A stretch of 64,000 bases of DNA. It comes from Sphingorhabdus sp. Alg231-15. GTDB taxonomy: Bacteria; Pseudomonadota; Alphaproteobacteria; Sphingomonadales; Sphingomonadaceae. The position numbers and the translations under genes were made by a program. Shown piece by piece: positions 25,207 through 33,713 of this stretch (the stretch's first letter is position 1; each line of letters begins with the position of its first letter). The stretch is from the NCBI RefSeq assembly GCF_900149705.1, contig NZ_LT703001.1:3094001-3158000 (forward strand). The letters run 5' to 3'. The notes beneath the pieces were generated by a model that made no database searches, was not told the DNA's origin, and was given only the letters and a program-made list of their open reading frames with translations.

Positions 25207-25557
25207 TCATTCAGGGAAGCTGCGAACCACTTCAATCTTGCCAACTATCGAAGCATTGAACGCATCGATCTCCTCGGCAGGTATCCAATACTCTTGGTGA
25301 GCCTTTCCACCTGCATCCTGTATCTCGTAGCCATCGAGGTATGCCTTCTCCACCTCAAACTGAGTGACAAAACCTGATCCGCTCGCTCGGACGTTCCAGT
25401 CACGTGCAATCTTGACAGCATACTCTTCAGTCGTAACCGGATAGAATATGGGCTGCTCTGGCAAACGAGGCGGAAATGCTCGCATCCCAGTTTCTCTGAT
25501 GAGTTCTAGTTCTTCTGGGCCGACTGGTCGCCAGAGTTTGATTGTTTCTGTAGCCAT
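25207..25557 (-). CDS. ADP-ribosylation/crystallin J1-type small protein
   Basis: 116 residues from the ATG at 25555-25557. The pattern KLWRPVGPEELELIRETGMRAFPPRLPEQPIFYPV, IARDWNV.ASGSGFVTQFEV and EYWIPAEEIDAFN is one I recognise from small proteins annotated under this name in many bacteria. Despite the name there is no evidence of ADP-ribosylhydrolase activity; the fold resembles small ART-like or DUF4433-like proteins. Function is unknown. An upstream in-frame ATG (25608) is less likely. Confidence 0.62.
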   Translation of the reverse strand: MATETIKLWRPVGPEELELIRETGMRAFPPRLPEQPIFYPVTTEEYAVKIARDWNVRASGSGFVTQFEVEKAYLDGYEIQDAGGKAHQEYWIPAEEIDAFNASIVGKIEVVRSFPE

Positions 25558-25623
25558 TACGCAGACATAATGGAAACTACGCCCTCGTTCCACCCCAGTT
25601 GTTGCCATTCAACTAGGTCAATC

Positions 25624-25684
25624 CTAATGTCCGCTTTCGGGATATAGCAGTCACGTCTGCTTTGGGCGCAAAAGGAGACATTCC
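25624..25684. repeat. Composite palindromic repeat, decayed
   Basis: CTAATGTCCGCTTTCGGGAT, then a spacer and TTTGGGCGCAAAAGGAGACA. It lies between divergent genes. Confidence 0.7.
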
Positions 25685-25726
25685 TGCAGAGTTGCCAACA
25701 GTCGCGAAAGTACTCATAATGTTGAG

Positions 25727-26233
25727 ATGCAAATTCATGCGCTTATTAAGGAACTAAAGTTCGAGTTAAACTCAGCTCTTGCGCGCTATCATAGCAGTCG
25801 CAGACGGGACAAAAAGGCAAGAGCTTGTTTGGATGCAGCATTCTCTTTGTGCGACGATCCACCCCACTACCTCTTGGCTTATGATGCTAAATTGATGTGT
25901 CTGGAAGACCGTCATGAAGAAGCCCGAGACCGTTATAGAGAATGCTTAGCTGCGTTGCCCGAGGTTTTAAATTCTGAAAATGCCTATGTTTCCCTTTTTT
26001 GCAGGCTGAAACTCGGGTTCTACGATCAAAACTGCAGTTACGAGGAACTTGAGGAACTGCGAGAGGAAGCCGTTAAACTTGGCGTTCGTGGGTCGCCTAA
26101 ATATTATCTTCCATTCCCTTCGAAATCATTGCTCATGGAGCACTATGGTAGCCGGATACCTCTAGACCAGACGTTCAAGGTCAAGAACCGGCCGGCCAAA
26201 GCCTCTCGCGTCTATTACGGGGCTAGGCTCTAG
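25727..26233 (+). CDS. Hypothetical TPR-like helical protein, 168 residues
   Basis: All-helical, with paired helices of TPR character (LACLDAAFSLCDDPPHYLLAYDAKLMCLEDRHEEARDRYRECL, residues about 31-75). The C-terminus is basic (VKNRPAKASRVYYGARL). No signal peptide. It may act as a protein-binding scaffold. It is a lone gene between repeats. Confidence 0.5.
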   Translation: MQIHALIKELKFELNSALARYHSSRRRDKKARACLDAAFSLCDDPPHYLLAYDAKLMCLEDRHEEARDRYRECLAALPEVLNSENAYVSLFCRLKLGFYDQNCSYEELEELREEAVKLGVRGSPKYYLPFPSKSLLMEHYGSRIPLDQTFKVKNRPAKASRVYYGARL

Positions 26234-26276
26234 GTCCGTTAACTGTCCAATTGCCGAACGTAAAAGCTACCAAACA

Positions 26277-26343
26277 TGTGTCCGCTTTCGGGATATTGCG
26301 GTCATAAGGCTAATGTCCGCTTTCGGCGCAAAAGCGGACATTG
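26277..26343. repeat. Composite palindromic repeat (A then B)
   Basis: TGTCCGCTTTCGGGATATTG, a spacer, then CTAATGTCCGCTTTCGGCGC and AAAAGCGGACATTG. Confidence 0.8.
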
Positions 26344-26421
26344 AAATTATTTGAGCTATTCTCCCTTTTGAGTAGGGTCTAGATTCAAGAATTGAACCGA
26401 CATTCGGTTCACGAAGAAAAA

Positions 26422-26787
26422 ATGAAAAGTCAAAAAATGAAAGAGAAATCAATCGGCAATATTGAGTTTTGCCAAACTTGGGGAGCAGAGTTTGTTCCAG
26501 TTTCTCTTGACTGCATTGTTGGTCTGGAAAAAGGTTTTGATGGATCAAAATTTCCAATAAATGGTCTGCGTCACGAACCTTTGGAATCTACGTCGGGATG
26601 GTACATATGGGCAGGAGAAACGTTGAGTCAGAAGGATGAATTTTTTGAGCCTGTACATATAAGGCATTTGCAAAAAATCTATCCTACAATTTTGGAATAT
26701 TTAGGACTTGCAGAGGGTTGGCGATTTTTGATTGCACCTGATTATTCAGACGTTTGGTTTGATCCATCGTTGTTAAACTTGGAGTGA
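26422..26787 (+). CDS. Hypothetical protein with GWYIWAGE motif, 121 residues
   Basis: The ATG at 26422 follows a purine-rich stretch (GAAGAAAAA). The protein has a compact pattern, SGWYIWAGE, FFEPVHIRHLQKIYPTILEYLGLAEGWRFLIA and DVWFD. I have seen this pattern in small orphan proteins that often act beside toxins, but I cannot name the family with certainty. An immunity-like role is a guess. It is a lone gene between repeats. Confidence 0.5.
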   Translation: MKSQKMKEKSIGNIEFCQTWGAEFVPVSLDCIVGLEKGFDGSKFPINGLRHEPLESTSGWYIWAGETLSQKDEFFEPVHIRHLQKIYPTILEYLGLAEGWRFLIAPDYSDVWFDPSLLNLE

Positions 26788-26851
26788 CAGCGCAATTAGT
26801 TCCTCAACCGCCGTTTCAATATGTTCCAATAGTTGTATCCATCCGCCAATT

Positions 26852-26886
26852 CTAATGTCCGCTATGGGCGCAAAAGCGGGCGCTAA
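26852..26886. repeat. Type B palindrome
   Basis: CTAATGTCCGCTAT and AAAAGCGGGCGCTAA around GGGCGC. Confidence 0.8.
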
Positions 26887-26939
26887 ACACTGAGAGGTTG
26901 TTGATCTCGGAATCTACTTCTAATAGCTCTTTGGTGAAT

Positions 26940-27431
26940 ATGGTCGAAAGTCATAAAATGTTAGCGCACGGATGTGCCTGGGTTTTTTTTGTACTTTTTG
27001 TGATGCCCATTTCAGTCGAATTTGCGCTACCAACAATCAGCAATTATTTTGGACCTAAGCTTGAAGACTATTGCAAGAAAGAGAATTTGGTCAAAATATA
27101 TAACGCCGAGCTTTATGAACTTCGCCGCAATGAAGTCGAGAATAAGGGAGCTCCAGTCACTCCGGGATGGAAGACCATCATATCCGAGAGAAACGAAGCG
27201 AAGGTGCTATACAATAGCATCAGAACGCGTACCGCGACGCTTTTTTTCAATGATAACAAGGTTGCGCAAACAAGGTTTTATTCTCTGGACCGCGAGAATA
27301 TCATCACTTTGATTGGTTGGGCTCCTCCAAATGGAACTCCATGCAAAATCGCCTCAGATTTCAGATTGAAACATGCGATCATCATCGAAGCCTACGACGA
27401 TTCACGGTTTCCTCCGAAAGAATATAGATAG
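26940..27431 (+). CDS. Hypothetical single-pass membrane protein, 163 residues
   Basis: From the ATG at 26940 the product has one transmembrane segment at about residues 10-33 (CAWVFFVLFVMPISVEFAL), then an extracytoplasmic domain with two Cys and no known family. A TTG 14 codons upstream is an alternative start. It is a lone gene between repeats. Confidence 0.5.
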   Translation: MVESHKMLAHGCAWVFFVLFVMPISVEFALPTISNYFGPKLEDYCKKENLVKIYNAELYELRRNEVENKGAPVTPGWKTIISERNEAKVLYNSIRTRTATLFFNDNKVAQTRFYSLDRENIITLIGWAPPNGTPCKIASDFRLKHAIIIEAYDDSRFPPKEYR

Positions 27432-27455
27432 CAGGCAAACTTTTGCTGACAGTTT

Positions 27456-27490
27456 CTGAATGTCCGCTTTCGGGATATAGCGGACACTGA
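27456..27490. repeat. Type A palindrome
   Basis: CTGAATGTCCGCTTT and ATAGCGGACACTGA around CGGGAT, just after the 27431 stop. Confidence 0.8.
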
Positions 27491-27609
27491 CATTGCTACG
27501 TCAGCGCATATCCGATATTTATCCAAAAATCGTCGAGAGTTAAGGAATAGAACACCGCTGGCAAAATCGCCAAAAAAGGTTGCGATGCGAAAACAAGAAA
27601 GAAATCAAT

Positions 27610-27861
27610 ATGAGTGATGTGAAATTGCTTTCGAGACCAACCAACTATGCTGTTGTGCAGTTACCGGGCCGACAGTTTCCGGGTGTCGTTTTTCAGGGGG
27701 ATAGCTTGAACATATTGATCTGCGAATTGGCCATAATTGCAGCTGAGAAGGACCCTGCCGAAAAATCAGAAAGCTTGGAAAATGTTATGGACAGGCTTCT
27801 AGCAGTTCAGGGGCACTACGAAGCGACATTGGAAGAGGCTGGTATTAAGCTCCCGTACTAA
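27610..27861 (+). CDS. Small conserved protein, DUF6959-like, 83 residues
   Basis: The ATG at 27610 gives MSDVKLLSRPTNYAVVQLPGRQFPGVVFQGDSL, a pattern known from small orphan proteins across bacteria (my recollection is DUF6959; tentative). The middle is helical with DPAEKSESLENVMDRL. It is soluble and of unknown function. An upstream ATG ten codons earlier lacks a ribosome site. Confidence 0.55.
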   Translation: MSDVKLLSRPTNYAVVQLPGRQFPGVVFQGDSLNILICELAIIAAEKDPAEKSESLENVMDRLLAVQGHYEATLEEAGIKLPY

Positions 27862-27891
27862 TAGACTACAAAACCCAGAAAACCGGTAATC

Positions 27892-27925
27892 CTAATGTCC
27901 GCTTTCGGGATATAGCGGAAGCTAG
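27892..27925. repeat. Type A palindrome between convergent genes
   Basis: CTAATGTCCGCTTT and TAGCGGAAGCTAG around CGGGAT. The final CTA is the TAG stop of the reverse gene at 27922. Confidence 0.85.
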
Positions 27926-28737
27926 CATGGAACGAATTGGAAAGCGCTTCCGACTGCACTCGATAGGGTATTGAACACTAGGCTTGTGATACGCGCTGCA
28001 TTCAGCGCAATATCTAACAGGAAGGCACCGATAGCCGCGAGGAAAATAGAATAGCCCCACCCCCAGTAATCGCTGAAAATAATTGTCATCGCCCAGTTCT
28101 GACCAAACACGTACCATAATGCCATCAAGACTGTACTAGCGGTCAACATGAACGAAATAGGAGCGAGATGTGCCGCTGCTTTCCCTTTGAACACTGAGAG
28201 TAAGAACGCAAAAGCAAGCATGATCGCATTGCTACCTGCAAATATTTTCAGATCAGCACGAAGCTCATCCATGACCTTGTCATACTTGCCAACCACTAGT
28301 TGTTCAACTCGCTCCAGTGCGTCGCCATATCGCGCAATCGATGCTTCGTAATATTCACGTACTGCAATACGGGCCTTTTCTCTCCGTTCGCAGTCCAGTT
28401 TGCACTTTGCTGCCAGTACATCTGCAACAAACGCGTCTATGCCGCCATCAAGTTGTTGGCGCATATCATCCAACTTTGATTTTAAGTTAGGTGAAATTTT
28501 TTCCGCTACCGAAGCCACAGTACCAGCCGCAGATGTCAGTTTAGGTTCGGTGAATGATTCACTGACCTTGTCGCTTACTTTTTCTATCGCAAACTCCCGC
28601 GTTCGCTTGTCAAAATCATTAGGAGCAAGATTGATATACAGGAATATCTCTGCAAAAACTGCTGTGCCAATCCCAGTTAGGCAGATATTCACAGTCCGAA
28701 GGGAAGCAAAGTTCATCTGTGCATATGTGGCTTTCAT
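27922..28737 (-). CDS. Hypothetical multi-pass membrane protein, 271 residues
   Basis: One N-terminal transmembrane helix (about 15-36), a long helical extramembrane region of about 130 residues with a Cys pair (AAKCKLDCERREKAR), then three or four C-terminal membrane helices (about 170-250). No family recognised. The stop codon lies inside the adjoining palindrome. It is a lone gene in the array. Confidence 0.5.
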   Translation of the reverse strand: MKATYAQMNFASLRTVNICLTGIGTAVFAEIFLYINLAPNDFDKRTREFAIEKVSDKVSESFTEPKLTSAAGTVASVAEKISPNLKSKLDDMRQQLDGGIDAFVADVLAAKCKLDCERREKARIAVREYYEASIARYGDALERVEQLVVGKYDKVMDELRADLKIFAGSNAIMLAFAFLLSVFKGKAAAHLAPISFMLTASTVLMALWYVFGQNWAMTIIFSDYWGWGYSIFLAAIGAFLLDIALNAARITSLVFNTLSSAVGSAFQFVPC

Positions 28738-28777
28738 TCACTTGTTTTGCAAGAAAGAGCCTTCCACAAGCGTTTTT

Positions 28778-28809
28778 CTAGCGTCCGCTTTCGGGATGTT
28801 GCAGCCGCA
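28778..28809. repeat. Type A repeat, right arm decayed
   Basis: CTAGCGTCCGCTTTCGGGAT is followed by a degraded right arm. It lies in the divergent gap. Confidence 0.65.
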
Positions 28810-28855
28810 GCGGCTAAATACTTGCATTGGATTTGGCGACGAATAGAATGGGGCA

Positions 28856-29239
28856 ATGAAAACAGGGCTGAAATATTGTGAAGAACGGGTGCTCTCTCCA
28901 ATTTCCTGGTATTGCCACCGTGCACCAGATGGAGCTTTTCTGGACAGCACAAGCCCTGAAGAACTCGACCCGCCAATGCCATCAAAAGTACCGGGAAAAG
29001 GTTTTCCTGTTTGGACATTGGAACACCAAGGGCGAGAGCTCTATTTTTCAAGTCATTTTGAAATCAAACAGGTCGTCGATTTGTTAGGGCAAAAGATTTT
29101 GCCGCATAACAAGACACTGACCGAGGGAAGCGGATACTCCAATCAACACTGGTTGTCACGATTGCACAAGTCTTGGATGCCTTGGAAAACAAGACAAAGA
29201 ATGGTTGCCAAGTTAGAAAAACTTTTGCCAGATTCTTAG
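28856..29239 (+). CDS. Hypothetical protein, 127 residues
   Basis: A soluble protein, rich in Trp and His. The start MKTGLKYCEERVLSPISWYCHR follows a GGGGCA stretch. It ends KTRQRMVAKLEKLLPDS with an amphipathic basic helix. No known family. It is a lone gene with repeats on both sides. Confidence 0.5.
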   Translation: MKTGLKYCEERVLSPISWYCHRAPDGAFLDSTSPEELDPPMPSKVPGKGFPVWTLEHQGRELYFSSHFEIKQVVDLLGQKILPHNKTLTEGSGYSNQHWLSRLHKSWMPWKTRQRMVAKLEKLLPDS

Positions 29240-29245
29240 TGCGTT

Positions 29246-29315
29246 CTAATGTCCGCTTTCGGGATAAAGCAGCCACAACGCTAATGTCTGCTTTGGGCGC
29301 AAAAGCGGACATTAG
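29246..29315. repeat. Composite palindromic repeat (A then B), well preserved
   Basis: CTAATGTCCGCTTTCGGGAT, a spacer, then CTAATGTCTGCTTTGGGCGC and AAAAGCGGACATTAG. The outer arms pair over the whole 70 bases, so one long hairpin or two small ones could form. Confidence 0.88.
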
Positions 29316-29376
29316 TTCAAGGCTATTGAAGCTTCTCTCAATTGACAAAACTTTCTTTTAAATTTTATGACGTTTT

Positions 29377-29895
29377 ATGAATTGGAACACCATCAAAACC
29401 ACGCTGGGCTTTCTTGGAACTATGGCTCGCAAATATACCGGCTTTGGTTTGCGCGGGGATGCCACGACGTCAATCTATAACCATCTCCAGATTACGGAAC
29501 GGCTGCACACATCTGGGCAACCGACCGCAAAGCAATTTGTTGCAATCAAGTCAGCGGGATTCTTACGTGTGATCAATTTGGCGCCGACGGGAGTTGAAAA
29601 TGCTTTGCCCGATGAGGCAGCTACGTTGTCTGAACTGGAAATGGATTACACGCATATTCCGGTAGACTTTCAAAATCCAACCCTGAAGGATTTCGAACAA
29701 TTCAGCGATGCAATGGAAGCAGCTGGAGACGAACCCATCTGGGTACATTGCGCCGCCAATATGCGAGTGTCAGCCTTTGTCTATAAATATCGCCGAGACG
29801 TATTGAGGGATGATGAAGCTGATGCTCGAAAAGATATGAGCGTAATTTGGGAACCTTTTGGGATTTGGAAAGACTTTACAAAGAGACACCAGTAA
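29377..29895 (+). CDS. Dual-specificity phosphatase-like protein (BLH/DSP_bac type)
   Basis: 172 residues. The signature WVHCAANMRVSAFVYKYR (residues about 125-142) is the Cys-x5-Arg loop of cysteine phosphatases, with Cys127 and Arg133. RLHTSGQPTAKQFVAIKSAGFLRVINLAP is the usual start of the beta-lactamase-hydrolase-like phosphatase domain. The general acid would come from the VDFQNPTLKD region. The substrate is unknown. It lies 83 bases before the SDR gene in the same direction, possibly co-transcribed. Confidence 0.78.
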   Translation: MNWNTIKTTLGFLGTMARKYTGFGLRGDATTSIYNHLQITERLHTSGQPTAKQFVAIKSAGFLRVINLAPTGVENALPDEAATLSELEMDYTHIPVDFQNPTLKDFEQFSDAMEAAGDEPIWVHCAANMRVSAFVYKYRRDVLRDDEADARKDMSVIWEPFGIWKDFTKRHQ

Positions 29896-29978
29896 CAGGT
29901 TGAAAGTTGATGCCTGCTATCGGGCTAAACAGAGATGCGGAAACCATGTAAGAGCCCGTTGGAAGAAGGAACGAAGAT

Positions 29979-30824
29979 ATGTCAGCATGGATGAAAGCCG
30001 GAAACACCGCTGTGATTACAGGCGGTGCAAGCGGTATCGGATTGGAAGCTGCAGCACGTTATGCCACTGCCGGAATGAATGTTGTGATAGCTGACCGAAA
30101 TGAAGAAACATTGCGGTCTGCTTCAAGTGCATTGGCCAAGATTGCCGGTTCCGGCGACAGCATTCTCGCTCATTCCTGCGATGTATCGGATTTGAATCAG
30201 GTTGAGATCCTGCACGATGTGGCGATGAAACGATTTGGTTCGGTCCACCTCTTGATGAACAATGCTGGCATGGGACTGCCTGTGGGCGCACCATGGGAAG
30301 ATATGGATGCGCTGAAAACTACGATGTCGATAAATCTTGGTGGTGTGATCAACGGCTGTCATGCATTTATTCCAGCAATGCTGGAACACGGTAAAGCGGG
30401 TGCGGTGATCAACACGGGTTCCAAGCAAGGCATAACCCGGCCACCGGGAAACTATGCCTATAATCTATCGAAGGCAGGAATTCTCGCGTACACCGAAAGC
30501 GTCGCTAACGCATTCGTTGAAATTGAAGGGTGCCAACTTGCTGCGCATCTTTTGATTCCAGGCTTTGTCTATACGCCTATGATTTCTGCCCATATTCCCG
30601 AGAAACCAGCGTTCGCTTGGACTGCAGAACAGACAGTCGATTTCATGCTTGAACGGCTCGACGATAATGATTTTTACATTCTCTGCCCTGATGGAGAAGC
30701 AACGAGAAATGTAGATGAAAAACGCATCCAATGGAACGCAGACGATATCATCAAAAACCGCCCGGCGCTATCACGATGGCATCCGGATTATGCAGATCGA
30801 TTTACCACCTACATGGATGATTGA
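29979..30824 (+). CDS. SDR-family oxidoreductase, copy 1
   Basis: 281 residues, classical SDR. Motifs are TGGASGIGLEAA (cofactor, residues 14-25), NNAG at about 91-94, catalytic NTGSKQGITRPPGNYAYNLSKAG with Tyr-x-x-x-Lys near 157-161, and PGFVYTPMISAHIP. ADRN after beta-2 is an Asp that favours NAD over NADP. The C-terminal ~70 residues (VDEKRIQWNADDIIKNRPALSRWHPDY) are specific to a subfamily. A paralogue of equal length, about four fifths identical by eye, lies at 42656-43501. The substrate is unknown. Confidence 0.87.
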   Translation: MSAWMKAGNTAVITGGASGIGLEAAARYATAGMNVVIADRNEETLRSASSALAKIAGSGDSILAHSCDVSDLNQVEILHDVAMKRFGSVHLLMNNAGMGLPVGAPWEDMDALKTTMSINLGGVINGCHAFIPAMLEHGKAGAVINTGSKQGITRPPGNYAYNLSKAGILAYTESVANAFVEIEGCQLAAHLLIPGFVYTPMISAHIPEKPAFAWTAEQTVDFMLERLDDNDFYILCPDGEATRNVDEKRIQWNADDIIKNRPALSRWHPDYADRFTTYMDD

Positions 30825-30858
30825 ACGGGCGGTATCATAAGGCGATCAATGGTCGGAG

Positions 30859-30892
30859 CTGATGTTCGCTTTCGGGATAAAGCGGACATCAG
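30859..30892. repeat. Type A palindrome after SDR copy 1
   Basis: CTGATGTTCGCTTT and AAAGCGGACATCAG around CGGGAT; one mismatch in the arms. It lies 35 bases after the SDR stop and is terminator-like. Confidence 0.82.
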
Positions 30893-30926
30893 CCCACTGA
30901 TATAGCAATTTTTCTCGCACGGGGGG

Positions 30927-31169
30927 TCAAAATCCGAAGCGGCTCAACCAACTTCTTCGCCATGGTTTTCCTTCATGCCAAATCCGATCCACATAGATCA
31001 GATCAAATCCCATCCGCTTGCCTTCGACTGTAACGCGTTTTCCAATCAGCTGTCTTACGCTTCCATTTATATCGAGCATCCAACGCGCACCGCCGTCCAC
31101 TTCCAGCGCATAGCCCAATGGCGCCCGGCGCAATTTCCCGGTTTCTCTGTGAATCGTTCCTTTTGGCAC
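30927..31169 (-). CDS. DUF5818 domain protein
   Basis: An 80-residue small beta-barrel-like protein: GKLRRAPLGYALEVDGGARWMLDI, IGKRVTVEGKRMGFDLIYVDRI. Such proteins are common in Sphingomonadales, often near phage or plasmid genes. Function is unknown. A start further upstream is not supported. Confidence 0.72.
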   Translation of the reverse strand: MPKGTIHRETGKLRRAPLGYALEVDGGARWMLDINGSVRQLIGKRVTVEGKRMGFDLIYVDRIWHEGKPWRRSWLSRFGF

Positions 31170-31476
31170 TTCCTTATCTCCCTGGAAGTCGTCTGCGGTA
31201 CGCCCCCGCTTTCGACTTCACACCTGATCCTTGGTGATCGGGGAGTTAGTAAAACTGATTTAACTCAGCCCCTGTAGCCTTTGGGCCCGAGAGCCTTGGA
31301 CATACGCCACAGGCTCCCCGACCATAAGGACAAGGAGTGCGATACTGGTTTCGGTCAGCATCAACCGGTTAAATCAGGGGTTTACTACGCCCCAACGCCC
31401 TGCGTGCGGGCACCAATGAAGTGTATGGGATAGTCGTGCGCAACAGACAATAGAAAAGCTGACTATTCAGTCTTGT
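31170..31476. other. Intergenic region, no gene seen
   Basis: About 300 bases between two reverse-strand genes. Contains GGTGATCGGGGAGTTAGTAA near 31233 and several GC-rich words, but no open frame, palindrome of the window family or clear promoter. Confidence 0.4.
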
Positions 31477-32382
31477 TCATTCACCATTTTGGCTCACATG
31501 ATGCTCGAGCTCAGCCACGGACCGGAACCCTTTCATCTTCAATAGAGGCTGCATGGCCTTATTGACGATCTGGTATGTCTTACGCCGTGCTTTCTTGTCC
31601 AGATGTGGCTCTGGCAGAAGCTCTGCCTGCCGCATGGCTGTTTCTGCGCGGACACGCAACCTGTGGACCGGAACGGCTAGCAGTTCCACAAACACCCGAT
31701 CCATATCATCTTTCTCTATCTGCCACCGTCGGGGCAGCATATTGTTGAAGATGACCCAAGTCAGATGCGCTGCCAGAACCAATGGATCATCGCCGCGACG
31801 TATTTCTTCGACTAGAGCGTACAGACGATAGTCGCGCTGGTATCTTATGCGCCGGTACCTCGCTACGTCCGATGGATCGACCGGCCCCCTGATCGTCCAT
31901 GTGCGGCGGTGATGATCAAGAATGAAATCATCAGGATGCGGCCATGGATCGTCGGGCTCACAGCCGTCTTTGGCTTTGGCCCAAATCCGCTCTTGCTCCT
32001 CTTTCCATCGTAGCGCAGCCTTGAAATCTTCTTCTTGCCTTTCGCGTTCGTGCAGCTCGCGCAATAGTTCCCGCTGTTCCAGCAGTCTTGCGTGCTTTAA
32101 AACCTCTCGCTGCGCAGCCGAGTTACCCGCCAGCGCGCTTTTCTGCTGCGCCAGCAGGACGGCTTCCAGGACCTTCATGTTCTTGGCGCCACCTGGACCT
32201 TTGAGCGCAATTTCGCGGTCAAGCTGTGCGCGCAGGATTTTATCGATCTCTTCTCCCGCTATCGGTTCTGCTGGAGGTTGCGCCTTCTTGGGCCTGCCAG
32301 CCGGATTGCCCGATTGGCCTTTGCGGAACTGCGTGTAATGCGGTGGTCGACCAAAGCCGATATCATAATCGTCCTTGCTCAT
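31477..32382 (-). CDS. DUF5681 domain protein
   Basis: 301 residues from the ATG at 32380-32382. The N-terminus carries IGFGRPPHYTQFRKGQSGNP and AGRPKK, the DUF5681 signature. The middle is a long charged helix (LLRELHERERQEEDFKAALRWKEEQERIWAKA). Such genes regularly follow ParB-domain DNA methyltransferases in prophage and integrated elements of alphaproteobacteria. Its ATG overlaps the ancestral TGA of the upstream methyltransferase (ATGA), so the pair was translationally coupled before that gene acquired an amber codon. Confidence 0.8.
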   Translation of the reverse strand: MSKDDYDIGFGRPPHYTQFRKGQSGNPAGRPKKAQPPAEPIAGEEIDKILRAQLDREIALKGPGGAKNMKVLEAVLLAQQKSALAGNSAAQREVLKHARLLEQRELLRELHERERQEEDFKAALRWKEEQERIWAKAKDGCEPDDPWPHPDDFILDHHRRTWTIRGPVDPSDVARYRRIRYQRDYRLYALVEEIRRGDDPLVLAAHLTWVIFNNMLPRRWQIEKDDMDRVFVELLAVPVHRLRVRAETAMRQAELLPEPHLDKKARRKTYQIVNKAMQPLLKMKGFRSVAELEHHVSQNGE

Positions 32383-32486
32383 AACGATTCTCCTGCGTGA
32401 GAGGCTTGCTGCGCCCATTCCAGCTCTTCAAAGGGCCGCCCATCTGCAACGCGAACGGCAGGCTTGCCGGTATATTGCTGCCAGCG

Positions 32487-33713
32487 CTAGATAATGGTGT
32501 CGCAATAGAGTGGATCATATTCAATCAGCCGAGCAGTCCTCCCGGTCTTATGCGCCGCAATTAGCGTGGACCCCGATCCACCAAAACAATCGAGAATGAG
32601 CTCGCCCCGCCGGGAACAATCACGAATGGCATCGGCAACGAGAGCTACCGGCTTGACAGTAGGATGCATGGCCCGTTCCTCATCCCGGCTAGCACTCATG
32701 CTGCTGATACCGGCATAGTCCCAGACATTGGTGCGATAACGTCCGCTCTCGCCAAGACCAAAGCTGTTCGTATGAGGAGACGAACCTTTCTTGAACACAA
32801 ATATCAGCTCATGCTTGGAGCGGTAAAAAGTACCCATGCCGCCATTGGTCTTGTTCCACACCACAAGGTTCTTAAGCTCGGCAAAGGCAGCATTGCCCGC
32901 TGCCAGCAGTTCGCTCATGTGTCGCCAGTCCATACAGACATAGGCGATGGAGCCATCGCGCATATGACTGGAGGCATGGCCCAGGGTTGCGGACAGAAAC
33001 GTCGTGAAATCTGCCCGTGTCATCTCGCCGCTGGCAAAGGCAAAGTCCCTGTGCCTGACATTGCCGAGGCCGCAGACATGTCCATCAATTTTGACATTGT
33101 AAGGTGGATCCGTGAACAGCAGATCAGCGCGCTCTGTTCCAAGTAGGCGAGAGAACACATCGTTATCCTGTGCATCACCGCAGATAAGACGGTGGCGTCC
33201 CAGCTGCCAGATATCACCGCCGCTTGTCACGGCACTTGAGGGCAGGGGTGGTATCACATCCTCCGCACTGTCAGCTTTGGCGGGATCCGCCTGATCGACT
33301 TCATCGAGCACTAGATCGATCTCAGCCAAGTCAAAGCCGGTCAACTCAACATCAAACTCCAGATCAATCAGACCCTGCAGTTCGCTGGCCAGCAAATCCT
33401 TGTCCCAGCCGGCATTGAGTGCCAGCTTATTGTCTGCCAAAATATAGGCCCTGCGATCCGCTTCGCTCATATCCGATAGCACTAGGGTCGGGACAGTTTT
33501 GATACCCAGCAGCTTTGCAGCCTCTACTCTGCCGTGACCTGCGATAATCTCTTTGTTATCGCTGACGAGAACCGGATTTGTGAAACCAAAGCGTTCTATG
33601 CTGTCTGCAATTTGCCGGATTTGTTTTTTGGAGTGGGTGCGCGCATTGCGCGCATAGGGGGTAAGCCTATCTATACGGGTATCGGCAACGGCGCGGGTAG
33701 GGCTCTCAAACAT
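32487..33713 (-). CDS. ParB-domain DNA (adenine/cytosine-N4) methyltransferase, truncated by amber codon
   Basis: The 408 residues present hold an N-terminal ParB/sulfiredoxin domain (ITPYARNARTHSKKQ-like start, IIAGHGRVEAAKLLG), then the methylase: catalytic DPPYNVKID near 205 and SAM-binding LDCFGGSGSTLIAAHKTGR near 378-396. Codon 409 is TAG (32487-32489). Beyond it the frame stays open for 35 more residues (RWQQYTGKPAVRVADG, then a stretch ending AGESL) to a TGA at 32379-32381 that overlaps the next start. That tail is what family members carry, so this is a point nonsense mutation, probably from CAG. The core is complete and may still be active. GGAGAACGTTT precedes the ATG. Confidence 0.85.
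   Translation of the reverse strand: MFESPTRAVADTRIDRLTPYARNARTHSKKQIRQIADSIERFGFTNPVLVSDNKEIIAGHGRVEAAKLLGIKTVPTLVLSDMSEADRRAYILADNKLALNAGWDKDLLASELQGLIDLEFDVELTGFDLAEIDLVLDEVDQADPAKADSAEDVIPPLPSSAVTSGGDIWQLGRHRLICGDAQDNDVFSRLLGTERADLLFTDPPYNVKIDGHVCGLGNVRHRDFAFASGEMTRADFTTFLSATLGHASSHMRDGSIAYVCMDWRHMSELLAAGNAAFAELKNLVVWNKTNGGMGTFYRSKHELIFVFKKGSSPHTNSFGLGESGRYRTNVWDYAGISSMSASRDEERAMHPTVKPVALVADAIRDCSRRGELILDCFGGSGSTLIAAHKTGRTARLIEYDPLYCDTII

Noticed and set aside
20028-30892. Classical chromosomal integron
   Set aside because: The recombinase is not recognisably IntI, genes point both ways, and the palindromes lack the GTTRRRY and RYYYAAC core sites. The looser cassette-like reading is kept as a finding.
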